In this document: in pieces, positions 6,006 to 6,683 of the stretch
Numbering within the stretch: the stretch's first letter is position 1
How the letters are laid out: the number at the start of each line of letters is the position of its first letter
From: Bacteroidota bacterium
GTDB taxonomy: Bacteria; Bacteroidota; Bacteroidia; Chitinophagales; Chitinophagaceae
DNA: 6,683 nt
Direction: 5' to 3'
Assembly: GCA_021824855.1 (NCBI GenBank)
Contig: JAKAJX010000311.1
Coordinates: 1-6,683 of the forward strand
Notes under the pieces: model-generated
What the model was told of the DNA's origin: nothing
Seen by the model: the letters and a program-made list of their open reading frames with translations, nothing else
Databases searched by the model: none
Program-made: the position numbers and the translations under genes

Positions 6006-6683
6006 TATTAAAACGTAGCAACACTTGTTGTAACAAATTATTTGAACCGGCATTAAACCATGTTATGGCTTTATCTTTTTTAAACCAAGTTAATTGTCGT
6101 TTGGCATAATGCCTCGAATTTTGTTTAATTAAATCAACTGCTTTTTCTAAAGTAATACTTCCTTCAAAATAATCGAATAGTTCTTTATACCCTACTGTTT
6201 GCAGTGCATTTAGTTTTTTATATGCTACTAAAGAAGCAGCTTCTTGCAATAAGCCCAACTGCATCATCACTTCTACCCTATTATTAATTCTTGCGTATAA
6301 AATTTCTCTTGGTAATTCCAAGCCAATCTTCACAATATTAAAATCTCTATCATCCATTTTTCTATTTCTATAATCAAGAATAGAATTTCCTGTTTGAGCT
6401 TTTATTTCTAAGGCTCGCATCAATCTTTGAGGATTTTGTTGCTCTGCAACTTGCCAAAATGCCGGATCTTTTTGTTTAACTTCCTCTTGTAGCCATGCTA
6501 AACCCAATTGTTTGTACTTATCAATAATATTGCTTCTAACATCATTATTGATAGCCGGTATTTCATCAATTCCTTCACAAAAAGTTTTTATGTATAAACC
6601 GGTTCCACCTACCATTACTGCAACATCGTTGTTTTGAAATATTTCATTAACCGCCTGCAAGGCATATTGTTCAAAGCTTCGAA
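5995..6683 (-). CDS. miaA: tRNA dimethylallyltransferase MiaA, partial (N-terminus outside window)
   Basis: MiaA transfers a dimethylallyl group from DMAPP to N6 of A37 in tRNAs that read UNN codons, the first step toward ms2i6A; it acts in the cytoplasm. The frame is open from the TAA at 5995-5997 to the right edge, giving 228 residues. The TTG at 6658-6660 is not the real start: the frame continues through RSFEQYA, which fits the family, and the N-terminal P-loop (GxTxxGK) has not yet appeared. Against a usual length near 300 residues, about 70-80 are missing. Visible family motifs are VMVGGTGLYIKTFCEG, NPQRLMRALEI, the TVGYKELFDYFEG segment and KQNSRHYAKRQLTWFKKD, the last being the conserved tRNA-binding and catalytic region near the C-terminus. 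The truncation is due to the window edge, not to a mutation. The gene converges on and overlaps the OmpP1-like gene by 11 bp. Confidence 0.95.
   Translation of the reverse strand, partial: RSFEQYALQAVNEIFQNNDVAVMVGGTGLYIKTFCEGIDEIPAINNDVRSNIIDKYKQLGLAWLQEEVKQKDPAFWQVAEQQNPQRLMRALEIKAQTGNSILDYRNRKMDDRDFNIVKIGLELPREILYARINNRVEVMMQLGLLQEAASLVAYKKLNALQTVGYKELFDYFEGSITLEKAVDLIKQNSRHYAKRQLTWFKKDKAITWFNAGSNNLLQQVLLRFNIKI

Noticed and set aside
6006..6050. Terminator hairpin after the OmpP1-like gene (CAAC/GTTG near 6019-6030)
   Set aside because: The stem is only 4 bp, has no U-tract, and lies within the miaA coding sequence.
5995..6660. MiaA as a complete gene starting at TTG 6658-6660
   Set aside because: The frame stays open to the window edge with family-like residues, and the essential N-terminal P-loop is missing, so the true start is outside the window.

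Overview
The window looks like a chromosomal segment from a member of the Bacteroidota, probably near Chitinophagales/Sphingobacteriia. The reasons are: visibly AT-rich DNA; a short prolyl-tRNA synthetase of the type-3 (archaeal/eukaryotic-like) class usual in this phylum; an LVIVD-repeat lipoprotein; a FadL/OmpP1-type barrel of the Bacteroidota form; start codons with no Shine-Dalgarno but A-rich leaders; and two exact matches to the Bacteroidota -7 promoter element TAnnTTTG. The order-level placement is inference.

Layout. (a) 1-2050, plus strand: an envelope gene cluster. It has the 3' end of an outer-membrane beta-barrel gene (1-171), a lipoprotein predicted to be a seven-bladed LVIVD beta-propeller (186-1460) and a small secreted beta-barrel protein (1463-2050). 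Gaps are only 14 and 2 nt, so these are very probably one operon. (b) 2094-3572, minus strand: proS, converging on the cluster across 43 bp that hold an imperfect hairpin. (c) 3573-3712: a 140-bp divergent intergenic region with one -7 element per strand, facing each other. (d) 3713-6005, plus strand: a tyrosine/asparagine-rich lipoprotein followed 49 nt later by an OmpP1/FadL-family outer-membrane transport protein, probably cotranscribed. (e) 5995 to the right edge, minus strand: miaA (tRNA dimethylallyltransferase), with its N-terminal part beyond the window. Its stop overlaps the end of the OmpP1 gene tail-to-tail by 11 bp.

Together, the window mixes two tRNA housekeeping genes (proS, miaA) with cell-envelope genes: two lipoproteins and three outer-membrane barrels. 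There is no sign of a mobile element, CRISPR array, rRNA, tRNA, toxin-antitoxin or phage gene, and no gene looks frameshifted. I did not find a clearly new system. The parts least explained by known families are the LVIVD lipoprotein with its barrel neighbours and the Tyr-rich lipoprotein paired with the OmpP1-like transporter.
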